A stretch of 64,000 nt of DNA from Rhodococcus sp. HNM0569 (lineage in GTDB: Bacteria > Actinomycetota > Actinomycetes > Mycobacteriales > Mycobacteriaceae): positions 1 to 64,000 of the forward strand of contig NZ_JAASAE010000008.1 of the NCBI RefSeq assembly GCF_012726205.1, in the 5' to 3' direction. Shown piece by piece: positions 34,432 to 42,580 of the stretch. The notes under the pieces were generated by a model. It saw only the letters and a list, made by a program, of their open reading frames with translations. It searched no databases and was not told the DNA's origin. The translations under genes and the position numbers were made by a program. Every line of letters begins with the position of its first letter. Position 1 is the first letter of the stretch.

Positions 34432-35100
34432 TCAGCGCGGCACGTGCTTACGCCAGTCGAGGTCGACGACGGAAATGCGGTCGCGGCGGCTGCCCGACCA
34501 CTCGACCCTCAGGCCCTGTGCCTCGAGCGCCTCGACGACGAGTCGGCCGGCCGCTTCCTCGGCGAGCGCCCACACCCGGTCGTTCGCCTCGTGCGAGCCG
34601 GCGCGGGCCGTGTCGTAGGCGGCGGCGTCGAACTCACGACGCGGCACGAACGCACCGAACGCGAGCCACAGCGAACCCGGGCGGGACGCGACACCCTGCG
34701 TGTCCTGGCCGTGAAAGTACGCGTACCCCCAGTGTTTCCACGGGTAGCCGTACTCGTCCGGCTGCGCGGGTGTGCGTTCGTCGTCGATCTCCTCGAAACT
34801 GCATGTGGCGCAGCACGAGAAGTTCATGCGTGTCACGATGCCCCGCTCGTCGAGGGCGTCGAATGCGGCCACCAGCCGGTCGTAGTCGCCCTGGCCGACG
34901 TGCGCGGCCTCGGTCGCGAGCTTCGCGTCCCACACCCCGAGCGCGATCGGGTACGCGTGCCGCAGCGCCTCGTCGCGGGACGCGTCCACGAACACCTCCG
35001 CGACGGACGCGTGCACGTCGTCGAACGTGGTGAAGCCCGGCATCACGAGCTGAACCGCCCGCTCGCGCGCTTCGTCGACCAGTTTCTGCTCCGGAATCAT
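34432..35100 (-). CDS. Hypothetical protein with a CCATC cysteine cluster
   Basis: A 222-residue soluble protein. It contains SCCATCSFEEID (about residues 95-106), three close cysteines that may bind metal, followed by a proline/aromatic-rich segment (EYGYPWKHWGYAYFHGQD). The N-terminal half is helical and acidic. I do not recognise a characterised family. It converges with the TetR gene across palindrome B and is followed upstream by a mycofactocin-type dehydrogenase in the same direction. Confidence 0.6.
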   Translation of the reverse strand: MIPEQKLVDEARERAVQLVMPGFTTFDDVHASVAEVFVDASRDEALRHAYPIALGVWDAKLATEAAHVGQGDYDRLVAAFDALDERGIVTRMNFSCCATCSFEEIDDERTPAQPDEYGYPWKHWGYAYFHGQDTQGVASRPGSLWLAFGAFVPRREFDAAAYDTARAGSHEANDRVWALAEEAAGRLVVEALEAQGLRVEWSGSRRDRISVVDLDWRKHVPR

Positions 35101-35159
35101 GTCGTCCTCCCCCTGTCGTCGGCCGGTACGGCCGCGGGAAGACTAACCGACGCCGACGC

Positions 35160-35987
35160 TCAGAGCTGACCACCCGCGTCGACGACGTGTGTCGTGCCGG
35201 TGACGTACCGGCCGCTGTCTCCGACGAGATACAGCACCGCATCCGTGACGTCGGATGCCTCGAGTGCCGCGATGGGCAGCTTGTTGAGGGTGAATGCGGC
35301 TTCCTCGAAGTCGGCGCGGGTGGGCGATTCGAGGTCCGGCCGGAACAGCTTGTAGGTGGGTTCGTTGAGGATCATCTCGGTGGCGACGGCCGTGGGATGC
35401 ACGGTGTTGACGCGAATGTTGTGCGGTGCGAGTTCGAGCGCGAGTACCCGCATAAGCCCCACCAGTCCCGCTTTCGCGGCCGTGTAGTGCGCCGTGTTGG
35501 CGTTCGCTTTCAGCGCGGCAAGCGAACTGGTGAGCACCACCGAACCGCCGCGACCGCCCGCGACGACGTGCGGCACCGCCGCCGCGCACGTCTTCCACAC
35601 GCCGGTCAGGTTGATGTCGATCATCGTCGACCAGGTTTCCTCGGACATCTCCAGCGTCGGGGCGGGCACCGAGATCCCTGCGTTCGCGAGCACGATGTCG
35701 AGCCGGCCCAGCTCGTCCACGGCCGCGTCGACCGTCTTCTTCAGACCCGCGAGGTCGCGCACGTCGATCTCCGCCGCGACGATGCGACGGCCGAGCGCCT
35801 CCACCTGCCGGACGGTGCCCTCGAGGTCGTCGGACGTGGCCGTCGGATACGGCACCGTCTCGACCTGACGGCACACGTCGACGGCGATCACGTCGGCGCC
35901 CTCCTGCGCGAGCCGCACCGCGTGACTTCGTCCCTGCCCTCGCGCCGCACCGGTGACGAAAACGACCTTGCCGTCGAGCTGGCCCAT
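35160..35987 (-). CDS. Mycofactocin-coupled SDR family oxidoreductase
   Basis: A 275-residue short-chain dehydrogenase. The nucleotide motif is the special form TGAARGQGRSHAVRLAQEGAD (residues 12-31), with an extended insert after VDVC, both typical of dehydrogenases that keep NAD(H) bound and pass electrons to mycofactocin. The catalytic Tyr-x3-Lys is in HYTAAKAG, and the C-terminus is YVTGTTHVVDAGGQL. The substrate is probably an alcohol, unknown here. It diverges from the RclA-like gene. Another member of this group is at 45070. Confidence 0.85.
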   Translation of the reverse strand: MGQLDGKVVFVTGAARGQGRSHAVRLAQEGADVIAVDVCRQVETVPYPTATSDDLEGTVRQVEALGRRIVAAEIDVRDLAGLKKTVDAAVDELGRLDIVLANAGISVPAPTLEMSEETWSTMIDINLTGVWKTCAAAVPHVVAGGRGGSVVLTSSLAALKANANTAHYTAAKAGLVGLMRVLALELAPHNIRVNTVHPTAVATEMILNEPTYKLFRPDLESPTRADFEEAAFTLNKLPIAALEASDVTDAVLYLVGDSGRYVTGTTHVVDAGGQL

Positions 35988-36204
35988 CGGGACTCCTCAG
36001 GTGCACGCGGCGAAGGCCGGGAGCAACGCCGCTCGTGACTTCGAGGCTAGGGCCGCAGCCGTGTCGCGGACGCCGTTTTGCCCGATTTCGTGGCCCATTC
36101 CCCATCACACCGCATTGTCGGAACCCGCAGCCACATAACCCGTTTCCGAGCGTGCCGCAGCGAACAGCCGGGTACGTTGGTGCCGACCGGAGAGAGGTGG
36201 ATCG

Positions 36205-37557
36205 ATGACCGACGTCCTGATCGTGGGATGGGGCAAAGGCGGCAAGACACTCGCACGCGCACTGGCGAAGGCGGGGCGCAGTGTGGTCGTCGTCGAGGAG
36301 TCGGCGCTCATGTACGGGGGCACGTGCATCAACATCGGCTGTGTTCCCACGAAGGCCCTCGTGCACGACGGCGAAACCCGGTCGCCGTCGGATACTCCCG
36401 TGGCCGCGTTCTCCGCGGCGGTGCAGCGACGGGATGCCTTGACCGCGGCGATGCGGAAAAAGAACTACGACATGCTCGACAGCGAACCGGGCATCACGCT
36501 GCTCGACGGTCGCGCGGTCTTCACCGGCCCCACCCACGTCTCCGTCGCCACCGCAGAGGGCCCGGTCGAGGTTTCCGCCGAGACGATCGTGATCAACACC
36601 GGATCGCGGCCCGCGCGCTCGACCGTGCCCGGTGCGGACGGCCCCCGCATCCACGACTCGACGACGATCCAGCATGTGGACCCGCTCCCCAAACATCTGG
36701 TCGTGCTCGGCGACGGCCCGATCGGTCTCGAATTCGCCTCCCTGTTCGCGCATTTCGGCTCGCAGGTGACACTGCTGAGCCACCACACACGGATCGCACC
36801 CCACGACGACGCGGACGTCGCGGAGGCCCTGCGTGACGTCCTGACCGTCGCGGGGGTGGACATCGTGGAGAGCACCGAGGTGACGCGCTTCGACGACGAC
36901 GGCGAACGCGTCGTCGTGACAGCGTCGTCGAGTGGCACTCAGCGGACGTGGACCGCCGACGCCGTTCTCGTCGCCACCGGCCGGATTCCGGCGACCGACG
37001 GTCTCGCGCTCGACGCGGCGGGTGTGGACACCGACCCGGGTGGCGCGATCGTCGTCGACGACCAGCTCCGCACGTCCGCCCCCCACATCTACGCGATCGG
37101 CGATGTCCACACCGGGCCGAAGTTCACCTATCTCTCGCTCGACGACTACCGCATCGTCGCCGACACCCTGCTCGGCGACGGGACGCGTCGAGTGAGCGAT
37201 CGGGTCGCGGTGCCGACCACCACGTTCGTGACGCCCCCGCTGTCCCAGGTGGGACTCACCGAGCGGGCCGCACGTGACGCCGGCCGAACCGTTCGGGTGA
37301 CTGCGAAGAAGGTGGCCGACATCGCGACGATGCCGCGCCCGAAGATCGTGGGCCGCACGGAGGGAATCATCAAGGCCGTGGTCGACGCCGAAACCGACGA
37401 GATCCTCGGCGCGACCCTGCTGTGTGTGGACTCGCAGGAGGTGATCAACACGGTGGCGCTTGCGATGCGGCATCACGTGACTGCCACCGAACTGCGCGAC
37501 ACCATCTTCACGCATCCCTCGACCACCGAGGCCTTCAACGAAGTCCTCGCAGGCTGA
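36205..37557 (+). CDS. FAD-dependent pyridine nucleotide-disulfide oxidoreductase (RclA-like)
   Basis: A 450-residue flavoprotein of the glutathione/mercuric reductase family. The FAD motif is GWGKGGKTLA at the N-terminus, the redox pair is GGTCINIGCVPTKAL (about residues 41-55), the second dinucleotide motif is VVLGDGPIGLEFA and the FAD-binding YAIGDV is near 305. The C-terminus HPSTTEAFNEVL lacks the HPT-x-SE glutamate pattern of lipoamide or glutathione reductases, closer to the RclA/YkgC group linked to oxidant and copper stress. GGAGAGAGG precedes the ATG. Confidence 0.82.
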   Translation: MTDVLIVGWGKGGKTLARALAKAGRSVVVVEESALMYGGTCINIGCVPTKALVHDGETRSPSDTPVAAFSAAVQRRDALTAAMRKKNYDMLDSEPGITLLDGRAVFTGPTHVSVATAEGPVEVSAETIVINTGSRPARSTVPGADGPRIHDSTTIQHVDPLPKHLVVLGDGPIGLEFASLFAHFGSQVTLLSHHTRIAPHDDADVAEALRDVLTVAGVDIVESTEVTRFDDDGERVVVTASSSGTQRTWTADAVLVATGRIPATDGLALDAAGVDTDPGGAIVVDDQLRTSAPHIYAIGDVHTGPKFTYLSLDDYRIVADTLLGDGTRRVSDRVAVPTTTFVTPPLSQVGLTERAARDAGRTVRVTAKKVADIATMPRPKIVGRTEGIIKAVVDAETDEILGATLLCVDSQEVINTVALAMRHHVTATELRDTIFTHPSTTEAFNEVLAG

Positions 37558-37568
37558 TCCGTTACGTC

Positions 37569-38375
37569 TCAGCGGAATTGGTCGGCGTGCGTCGCCAGCC
37601 ACGCGTCGATGCTCGTGGCCGGGCGCCCGGTGATCTGCTGCACCAGGTCGTTGGCGGGCAGGCTGTACGCGCCACCTTCTCTGAGCTCCACGTACCAGCG
37701 CGCGTAGTCGCCCATCGCGGGCGTGAGGGCCTCGATACCCTCCGCCACCGAGACCTGCCGGAACTCGAGATCACGACCCAGTGCAGTTCCGATGCGACGC
37801 ACCAACTCGCGTCGGCTGAGCGACTCGGGCCCGGTGAGCGTCAGCGCCTCCCCGACGTGGGTGCCGTCGCCGTCGAGGAGGAGAGCCGCAGCCACCTCGG
37901 CGATGTCGTTCATGGTGATCAGCGGATCCGCGGCATCGGGAAAGGGCTCGCGCACGACACCGTGATTCGCGATCTGCTCGGCCAGCATGGTGCTGTTCTC
38001 CATGAACTCACCCGGCCACAGATGGGTCCACGCGATACCCGAGTCCTCCACCGCACGGGTCACGTCACCCCAGTGGCTCTCGTGTTCGCCCGACAGGTCC
38101 ACGACGTAGCGCACGCCCGCCGCCTTCGCGAGCGCCAGTACCTCGGCTGTGGTCTCGGGTGTCGGAGCGAGATACATCGAGTCGATCCCGTCGAACACCC
38201 CGTCAAGACTGTCGAGATTGCGCAGGTAACCCTTGTGCACCGCCACACCGTCGGGAAGGCGTGCCCGGTCGGGTTTGTTGCTCAGTGCCCGCACGTCGGT
38301 CGCACCGCGTGCGAGCAGATGGTCGACGACCATTCGGCCGATGTTTCCCGTCGCGCCCGTCACCAGAATCGTCAC
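37569..38375 (-). CDS. NmrA-like NAD(P)-binding protein
   Basis: A 268-residue atypical short-chain dehydrogenase of the NmrA/azoreductase-like group. ILVTGATGNIGRMVV (about 3-17) is the dinucleotide-binding loop, and there is no Tyr-x3-Lys pair at the usual place. The GTG at 38375 is chosen because it begins the beta strand before the loop; an upstream ATG would add 33 low-complexity residues. The role may be redox sensing or quinone reduction. It converges with the RclA-like gene, leaving 11 bases. Confidence 0.75.
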   Translation of the reverse strand: MTILVTGATGNIGRMVVDHLLARGATDVRALSNKPDRARLPDGVAVHKGYLRNLDSLDGVFDGIDSMYLAPTPETTAEVLALAKAAGVRYVVDLSGEHESHWGDVTRAVEDSGIAWTHLWPGEFMENSTMLAEQIANHGVVREPFPDAADPLITMNDIAEVAAALLLDGDGTHVGEALTLTGPESLSRRELVRRIGTALGRDLEFRQVSVAEGIEALTPAMGDYARWYVELREGGAYSLPANDLVQQITGRPATSIDAWLATHADQFR

Positions 38376-38430
38376 GATGCCGAGCCTACGTACGGGCGCG
38401 CGACGGCGCCCGTGAATCTCGCCGGTGGAG

Positions 38431-39789
38431 TCAGTGCCGCTCGCCGCTGCTGCGGTCGTCGGCTGCGGGTTCATTCGGGCCGTCCATGAGTTCGAGGCGT
38501 TGTTGTTCGAGGACGGTGACGTCGACGCGTTTCATCGCGGCGCGCAGGAACGGCGCGGCCATGACGGACGTCGCGACGGCGACGAACACGATGATCGCGT
38601 ACGACTCGTCGGTGAGGACACCGAGGCTCACACCGATGAGGGCGATGACGATCTCGACCGCACCGCGCGCGTTGAGGCCCGCGCCGAGGGCGAACGATTC
38701 CCACCGCGGCATGCGAGCGAGCCGGGCGCCCGCGTAGGCCCCGGCGAACTTGCCGATCACGGCGACGACGAGGACGACCAGTGCGGCGACGAGGATCTCG
38801 CCGTGCCGGAACACCGACAGGTCGACGCGCAGCCCCGCCGACGCGAGGAACAGCGGCGCGAAGACCGCGAGCACGACGGTGCGCAACGGCGCGAGGGCGG
38901 CGGCGGGCACCGAACTGAGCACGAAGCCGGCCGCGAACGCGCCGAGCACCGCCTCGACACCGAGCGCCTGGGTGCCCGCCGCGCACCCGAGGACGAGCGC
39001 GACGACGACGGGCAGCACGAGCGTCGGCGAGTCGTCGGCGCGGCTGTGCAGGGCCGTGACCAGCTGGCCGACCGGCTTGCGCACCACGAGGGCCGCGACG
39101 GCGACGCCCACGATCGCGACCACCGTCACCGCGACGTGCGATGCAGACCCCTCACCGGAGCCGCCTGCCGTCGCCGACGCGGCCGCCGCGGCGGTGACGG
39201 CGAGCAGAATCCACGCCATCGCGTCGTTGGTGGCACCCGAAATCAAGGTGAGCTGACCGACATTGCGGTGCAACAGGTTCAGCTCAGCGAGCGTCTTGGC
39301 GATGACGGGCACGGCGCTCACCGACATCGCCGTGCCGAGGAACAGCGCGAACACGAGCGTCGGAATGCCCTCGCCCGCGAGAGAATCGGGCAACACCGTC
39401 CCGGTGGCGATACCGAGCGCGAGTGGCACCGCGAACGCGCACACGCTCACCAGCGCGACGGTGCGCCGGTGCCTGCCGAGGAACTCGACGTCGAGTTGCG
39501 CGGCCGCGAGCCCGACGAACAGGTACAGCCCCACCTGCGTGACCGCGTCGAGCAGATGGAATTGCGCGGTGTCGGACGGGAACAGCCAGGCGTGCATCCC
39601 GGGCCGCAACTGCCCGAGCAGCGACGGGCCGAGCACGACGCCCGCGAACAACTCTCCGGTGATCGCGGGCAGTCCGACCCGCACGGCGAGCCGGCCCAGC
39701 GCGACCGCGGCGGCGAGAAGCACCGCGAGCTGCACGAGCAGCACCAGCAACGAATGGCCAGCCAACGCCGCCGGTACCGCCGTCTCCAT
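38431..39789 (-). CDS. CPA2-type cation:proton antiporter
   Basis: A 452-residue membrane protein with about 12-13 helices, a Na+/H+ exchanger-domain transporter. LPAITGELFAGVVLGPSLL lies in the second helix, and the paired motif LISGATNDAMAWILLA (about residue 170) carries the Asn-Asp typical of electrogenic exchangers. The ATG at 39789 follows AAGGGTGG. The short charged C-terminal tail lacks an RCK domain. It probably serves pH or cation homeostasis. No operon partner is obvious. Confidence 0.83.
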   Translation of the reverse strand: METAVPAALAGHSLLVLLVQLAVLLAAAVALGRLAVRVGLPAITGELFAGVVLGPSLLGQLRPGMHAWLFPSDTAQFHLLDAVTQVGLYLFVGLAAAQLDVEFLGRHRRTVALVSVCAFAVPLALGIATGTVLPDSLAGEGIPTLVFALFLGTAMSVSAVPVIAKTLAELNLLHRNVGQLTLISGATNDAMAWILLAVTAAAAASATAGGSGEGSASHVAVTVVAIVGVAVAALVVRKPVGQLVTALHSRADDSPTLVLPVVVALVLGCAAGTQALGVEAVLGAFAAGFVLSSVPAAALAPLRTVVLAVFAPLFLASAGLRVDLSVFRHGEILVAALVVLVVAVIGKFAGAYAGARLARMPRWESFALGAGLNARGAVEIVIALIGVSLGVLTDESYAIIVFVAVATSVMAAPFLRAAMKRVDVTVLEQQRLELMDGPNEPAADDRSSGERH

Positions 39790-39873
39790 CCGCGTGCCAC
39801 CCTTCCCACCTGTCGAATCAGGCAAGGCTATATTCGGCGGCTCGCGGATGGGGAGGCCACGTTCGGCGTGCAC

Positions 39874-40332
39874 TCACCACACGGTGCCCGCGGGCTCCTG
39901 GATCGTCACGTTGATGCGGTTGAAGAAGTTGATGGTCGCGACCGTGAGCACGAGCGACGCGAGCGCCTTCTCGTCGAACAGGTCGGCCGCCTCGTTCCAC
40001 ACCGCATCGGACACGGCTTCGCGTGGCGCGTCGGCGAGCCGGGTCGCTGCCTCGGCGAGACGCAGGGCCGCACGTTCCTCCTCGCCGAAGAACGGCGACT
40101 CGTGCCACGCCGTGACGCCGAAGATCTTCTCGTCGGCCACGCCCTCGGCCTGCAGTGTCTTCGCGTGCGCGTGCACGCACGCCGAGCAGCCGTTGATCTG
40201 GCTGACGCGCAGGCACACCAGTTCGCGCAGTTCCTTCGACAAACCGCCCTGTTCGGCCGCACCGAGCAGGTGCGGGATCGCCGTCATCGCGTCGGGCAGC
40301 AGTTGGGCGGGATTGGTCATCCGTGCAGACAT
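39874..40332 (-). CDS. AhpD-like carboxymuconolactone decarboxylase family protein
   Basis: A 152-residue all-helical protein. The redox motif is NGCSACVHAHAKTL (about residues 48-61), with Cys-x2-Cys and the following His, as in AhpD-type peroxidases. The ATG is preceded by AGGAGG. It is divergent from an ECF sigma factor with a SnoaL-like tail. This is the typical ECF41-group arrangement, in which the sigma factor controls such a neighbouring oxidoreductase-type gene. A role in peroxide or toxic aldehyde defence is plausible. Confidence 0.85.
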   Translation of the reverse strand: MSARMTNPAQLLPDAMTAIPHLLGAAEQGGLSKELRELVCLRVSQINGCSACVHAHAKTLQAEGVADEKIFGVTAWHESPFFGEEERAALRLAEAATRLADAPREAVSDAVWNEAADLFDEKALASLVLTVATINFFNRINVTIQEPAGTVW

Positions 40333-40350
40333 GGGTCCTCCTGTCGGTGC

Positions 40351-40372
40351 GTCGACGTACTGTCACGTCGAC
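40351..40372. promoter_or_regulatory. Inverted repeat GTCGACG-N8-CGTCGAC between ahpD-like and sigma genes
   Basis: Perfect 7-bp arms flanking TACTGTCA, in the 90-base gap between the divergent genes. It also covers TGTCACG, close to the -35 reported for ECF41 promoters, but the matching -10 (CGTC) is not at the right spacing. Confidence 0.45.
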
Positions 40373-40422
40373 GGTTCGTGCGGTTCACCACTACGACACC
40401 CCCGCGAGAGGAAATGTGACCG

Positions 40423-41301
40423 ATGAGCACAACCGATCCGCTGACCAGCACGTTCGAGCAGAACCGCGATCACCTTCGTGCGGTCGCCTACCGCATGCTC
40501 GGTTCCCTCGCGGATGCCGAGGACGCGGTACAGGATGCGTGGGTGCGGGCGTCGACAGCGAGCGTCGACGGCGTCGAGAACCTCGCGGGCTGGCTCACCA
40601 CGGTCACCTCGCGCGTGTGCCTGAACATGCTGCGCACTCGACGCACCCATCCGGAACAGTCGCTCGACGACGTGCACGTGCCCGATCCGGTCCTCGCACC
40701 GCTCGACACGCACGGACCCGAACACGATGCGGTGCAGGCCGATTCGGTGAGCGTCGCGCTGCTCGTCGTCCTGGAAACTCTTTCGCCCACCGAGCGGCTC
40801 GTGTTCGTGCTGCACGATCTGTTCGCGATGCCGTTCGAGGAGATCGCACCGATCGTCGAACGCACTCCCGCCGCGACCCGCAAGCTCGCCAGTCGGGCGC
40901 GCGCCCGCGTGCAGTCGGGCGCGCCCGCGCCGGTACCACTCGCCGAACAACGCCGCGTCGTGGACGCTTTCCTGTCGGCGGCACGCGGCGGCGACCTCGA
41001 CGAGTTGATGAGCGTCCTCGCTCCGGACATGGTCATCCGTACCGACAACGCACGCGACGAGCTTCCGCGGCGCATCGTCGGCGCCGACGCGGCGGCGCGG
41101 GGCGCGGTCACATTCCAGCAGTTCGTCGAGCGCACCCGCATGCTGCGCCTCAACGACGGCATCGGCGTCGTGTCCTTCAAGGGCGGGCGGGTGGCGTCGG
41201 TCGCCGCGTTCGCGGTCGCCGACGGGCGGGTCGTCGCGATGAACATCGTGGCCGATCCCGAACGGCTGGCGCAGTGGGATCTGTCGTGCGCGTACGCGTG
41301 A
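40423..41301 (+). CDS. ECF sigma factor with SnoaL-like C-terminal domain (ECF41/SigJ type)
   Basis: A 292-residue sigma-70 family factor. Region 2 is at about 14-75 (RDHLRAVAYRMLGSLADAEDAVQDAW), and region 4 at about 115-165 (LSPTERLVFVLHDLFAMPFEEIAPIV). It is followed by a 110-residue SnoaL-like extension (VVDAFLSAARGGDLDELMSVLAPD...), which in ECF41 proteins modulates activity in place of an anti-sigma factor. The divergent AhpD-like gene is the likely target. It ends tail to tail with the SMR pair, with stops abutting (TGATCA). Confidence 0.85.
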   Translation: MSTTDPLTSTFEQNRDHLRAVAYRMLGSLADAEDAVQDAWVRASTASVDGVENLAGWLTTVTSRVCLNMLRTRRTHPEQSLDDVHVPDPVLAPLDTHGPEHDAVQADSVSVALLVVLETLSPTERLVFVLHDLFAMPFEEIAPIVERTPAATRKLASRARARVQSGAPAPVPLAEQRRVVDAFLSAARGGDLDELMSVLAPDMVIRTDNARDELPRRIVGADAAARGAVTFQQFVERTRMLRLNDGIGVVSFKGGRVASVAAFAVADGRVVAMNIVADPERLAQWDLSCAYA

Positions 41302-41625
41302 TCAGTGCTGTGCGGCGGTCTCGATGACCAGCACACCGGCCATGATGACGACGATGCCGAGGCCCATCACCCAGGTGAGCGGGTCGCGGAAGAGGATGCG
41401 CGCGAGCACCGCGGTGAGCGCGACGCCCGCGGCGGCCCAGATGCCGTAGGCGATGCCCACCGGCATGCCCTGCCCGAGGCTCGCGGCGAGGCACGCGAAC
41501 GCGACGAGATAGGACACGGCGACGGGCGCGACCCACGCCTTCTTGCGGAAACCTTCGGACGCGCGCATCGCGAGCGTGCCGGACACCTCGAACAGGATCG
41601 CGCCGATCAGGAACACCCAGCTCAT
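41302..41625 (-). CDS. SMR family efflux protein, second subunit
   Basis: A 107-residue four-helix small multidrug resistance protein. The essential membrane glutamate is in FLIGAILFEVSGTLAMRAS (about residue 13). It is translated from an ATG that overlaps the stop of its partner by four bases (ATGA). Paired SMR genes such as these usually form a heterodimeric drug/proton antiporter. Confidence 0.87.
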   Translation of the reverse strand: MSWVFLIGAILFEVSGTLAMRASEGFRKKAWVAPVAVSYLVAFACLAASLGQGMPVGIAYGIWAAAGVALTAVLARILFRDPLTWVMGLGIVVIMAGVLVIETAAQH

Positions 41626-42008
41626 GACACGTCCCGCTCCGGCGCGTCCAGAGGCTCCGTCCCCGGGGGATGCGAGCCGAGTTCGACGAGCAGCACACCC
41701 ACGATGACCAGGGCGATGCCGATGCCGATCTGCACCGTCAGCGGGTCGTCGAACAGGACGGCGGCGAGCACGGCGGTGGCCGCGACACCGATGGCGGCCC
41801 ACACGCCGTACGCGACGCCGATGGGGACACCCGTACGCAGCACCAGCGCGAGCGCGACGAAGGCGCCGGCGTAGCCGGTGACGACGACCACGAGCCACGC
41901 CGGATGGTCGAGGCTCTGCCGCAGCGACAGGGTGGCGGTCACCTCGCACACGATGGCGAGCGCGAGCAGCCCCCACTTCGTGGTCCCGGAGGCGCGGATG
42001 CGACGCAT
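41622..42008 (-). CDS. SMR family efflux protein, first subunit
   Basis: A 128-residue SMR protein with the essential glutamate in LLALAIVCEVTATLSLRQS and a longer, acidic C-terminal tail after the fourth helix. The ATG at 42008 is preferred because the alternative GTG at 42017 lies inside the operator-like inverted repeat. It is coupled to the second subunit by ATGA. Different tail lengths in the two subunits are typical of obligate pairs with opposite membrane orientation. Confidence 0.85.
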   Translation of the reverse strand: MRRIRASGTTKWGLLALAIVCEVTATLSLRQSLDHPAWLVVVVTGYAGAFVALALVLRTGVPIGVAYGVWAAIGVAATAVLAAVLFDDPLTVQIGIGIALVIVGVLLVELGSHPPGTEPLDAPERDVS

Positions 42009-42016
42009 GCCCGGCA

Positions 42017-42038
42017 CTGTACCAGCCGGACGGTACAG
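42017..42038. promoter_or_regulatory. Operator-like inverted repeat CTGTACC-N8-GGTACAG
   Basis: Perfect 7-bp arms directly upstream of the SMR pair. The size and position resemble TetR or MarR operators of drug-efflux genes; no dedicated regulator gene adjoins the pair. Confidence 0.55.
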
Positions 42039-42144
42039 CGTCCTTGTCAGCGCACTGCCAGCGAAACATCAAGTGCAGAACAGGTTTCGGTCGCAGCCTT
42101 CTCTGTGCGGCCGGAAGACCGGTCGCCGGAACGAAGGGACACCC

Positions 42145-42369
42145 ATGAAGAAGCTTTTGGTGCGCGGTGCCGCAGCCGGAACGATCGGCGTCGCAGCTCT
42201 CGGGCTCGGCGCGGGCGTTGCAAGCGCGAATCCCGGGCCGGTTCCGAACCAGCCGGCTCCCGCCCAGCAGCAGGCCCCGCAGCAGCCCCAGCCCCATCAG
42301 CAATGGCAGCCTCAGCAGAACGGCCACGGCTTCTGGTTCTGGAACTGGTGGGTCCCGATGCCCTGGTGA
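42145..42369 (+). CDS. Small secreted Pro/Gln-rich protein
   Basis: A 74-residue preprotein. The signal peptide MKKLLVRGAAAGTIGVAAL... ends with the cleavage site ASA before NPGP, releasing about 45 residues. The mature part is rich in Pro and Gln and ends in the aromatic FWFWNWWVPMPW. AAGGGA precedes the ATG, and a strong hairpin follows at 42390. No domain is recognised. The tryptophan-rich end suggests contact with wall lipids or membranes. Confidence 0.7.
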   Translation: MKKLLVRGAAAGTIGVAALGLGAGVASANPGPVPNQPAPAQQQAPQQPQPHQQWQPQQNGHGFWFWNWWVPMPW

Positions 42370-42389
42370 GCCCACCCCAGCCCTGGGGG

Positions 42390-42433
42390 CGCGCCGTCAA
42401 CCCACGCACCGAACGCGCTGGGGTGACGGCGCG
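42390..42433. terminator. Terminator hairpin after the small secreted protein gene
   Basis: CGCGCCGTCA and TGACGGCGCG form a perfect 10-bp stem, extended by CCC/GGG after one mismatch, with a 16-base loop. It starts 21 bases after the stop codon. A short CCCCAG/CTGGGG repeat precedes it. Confidence 0.7.
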
Positions 42434-42580
42434 ACCCGGGGCGTACGCATATCCTCCGACACCCAGGTCAGCCTGGGCAAACCCGCGGGAATACATGCAA
42501 ACGCATGATGGTTGTGTCCCTGTGTAGGCGCCGCGCACCCGCCCGGCGCCGTCGACAGCACGACACGGAGGCACACGCTC

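Noticed and set aside
40361-40387. ECF41-type promoter (TGTCACA with CGTC 16 bases on)
   Set aside because: The -35-like TGTCACG is present but no CGTC occurs at the needed distance on either strand.
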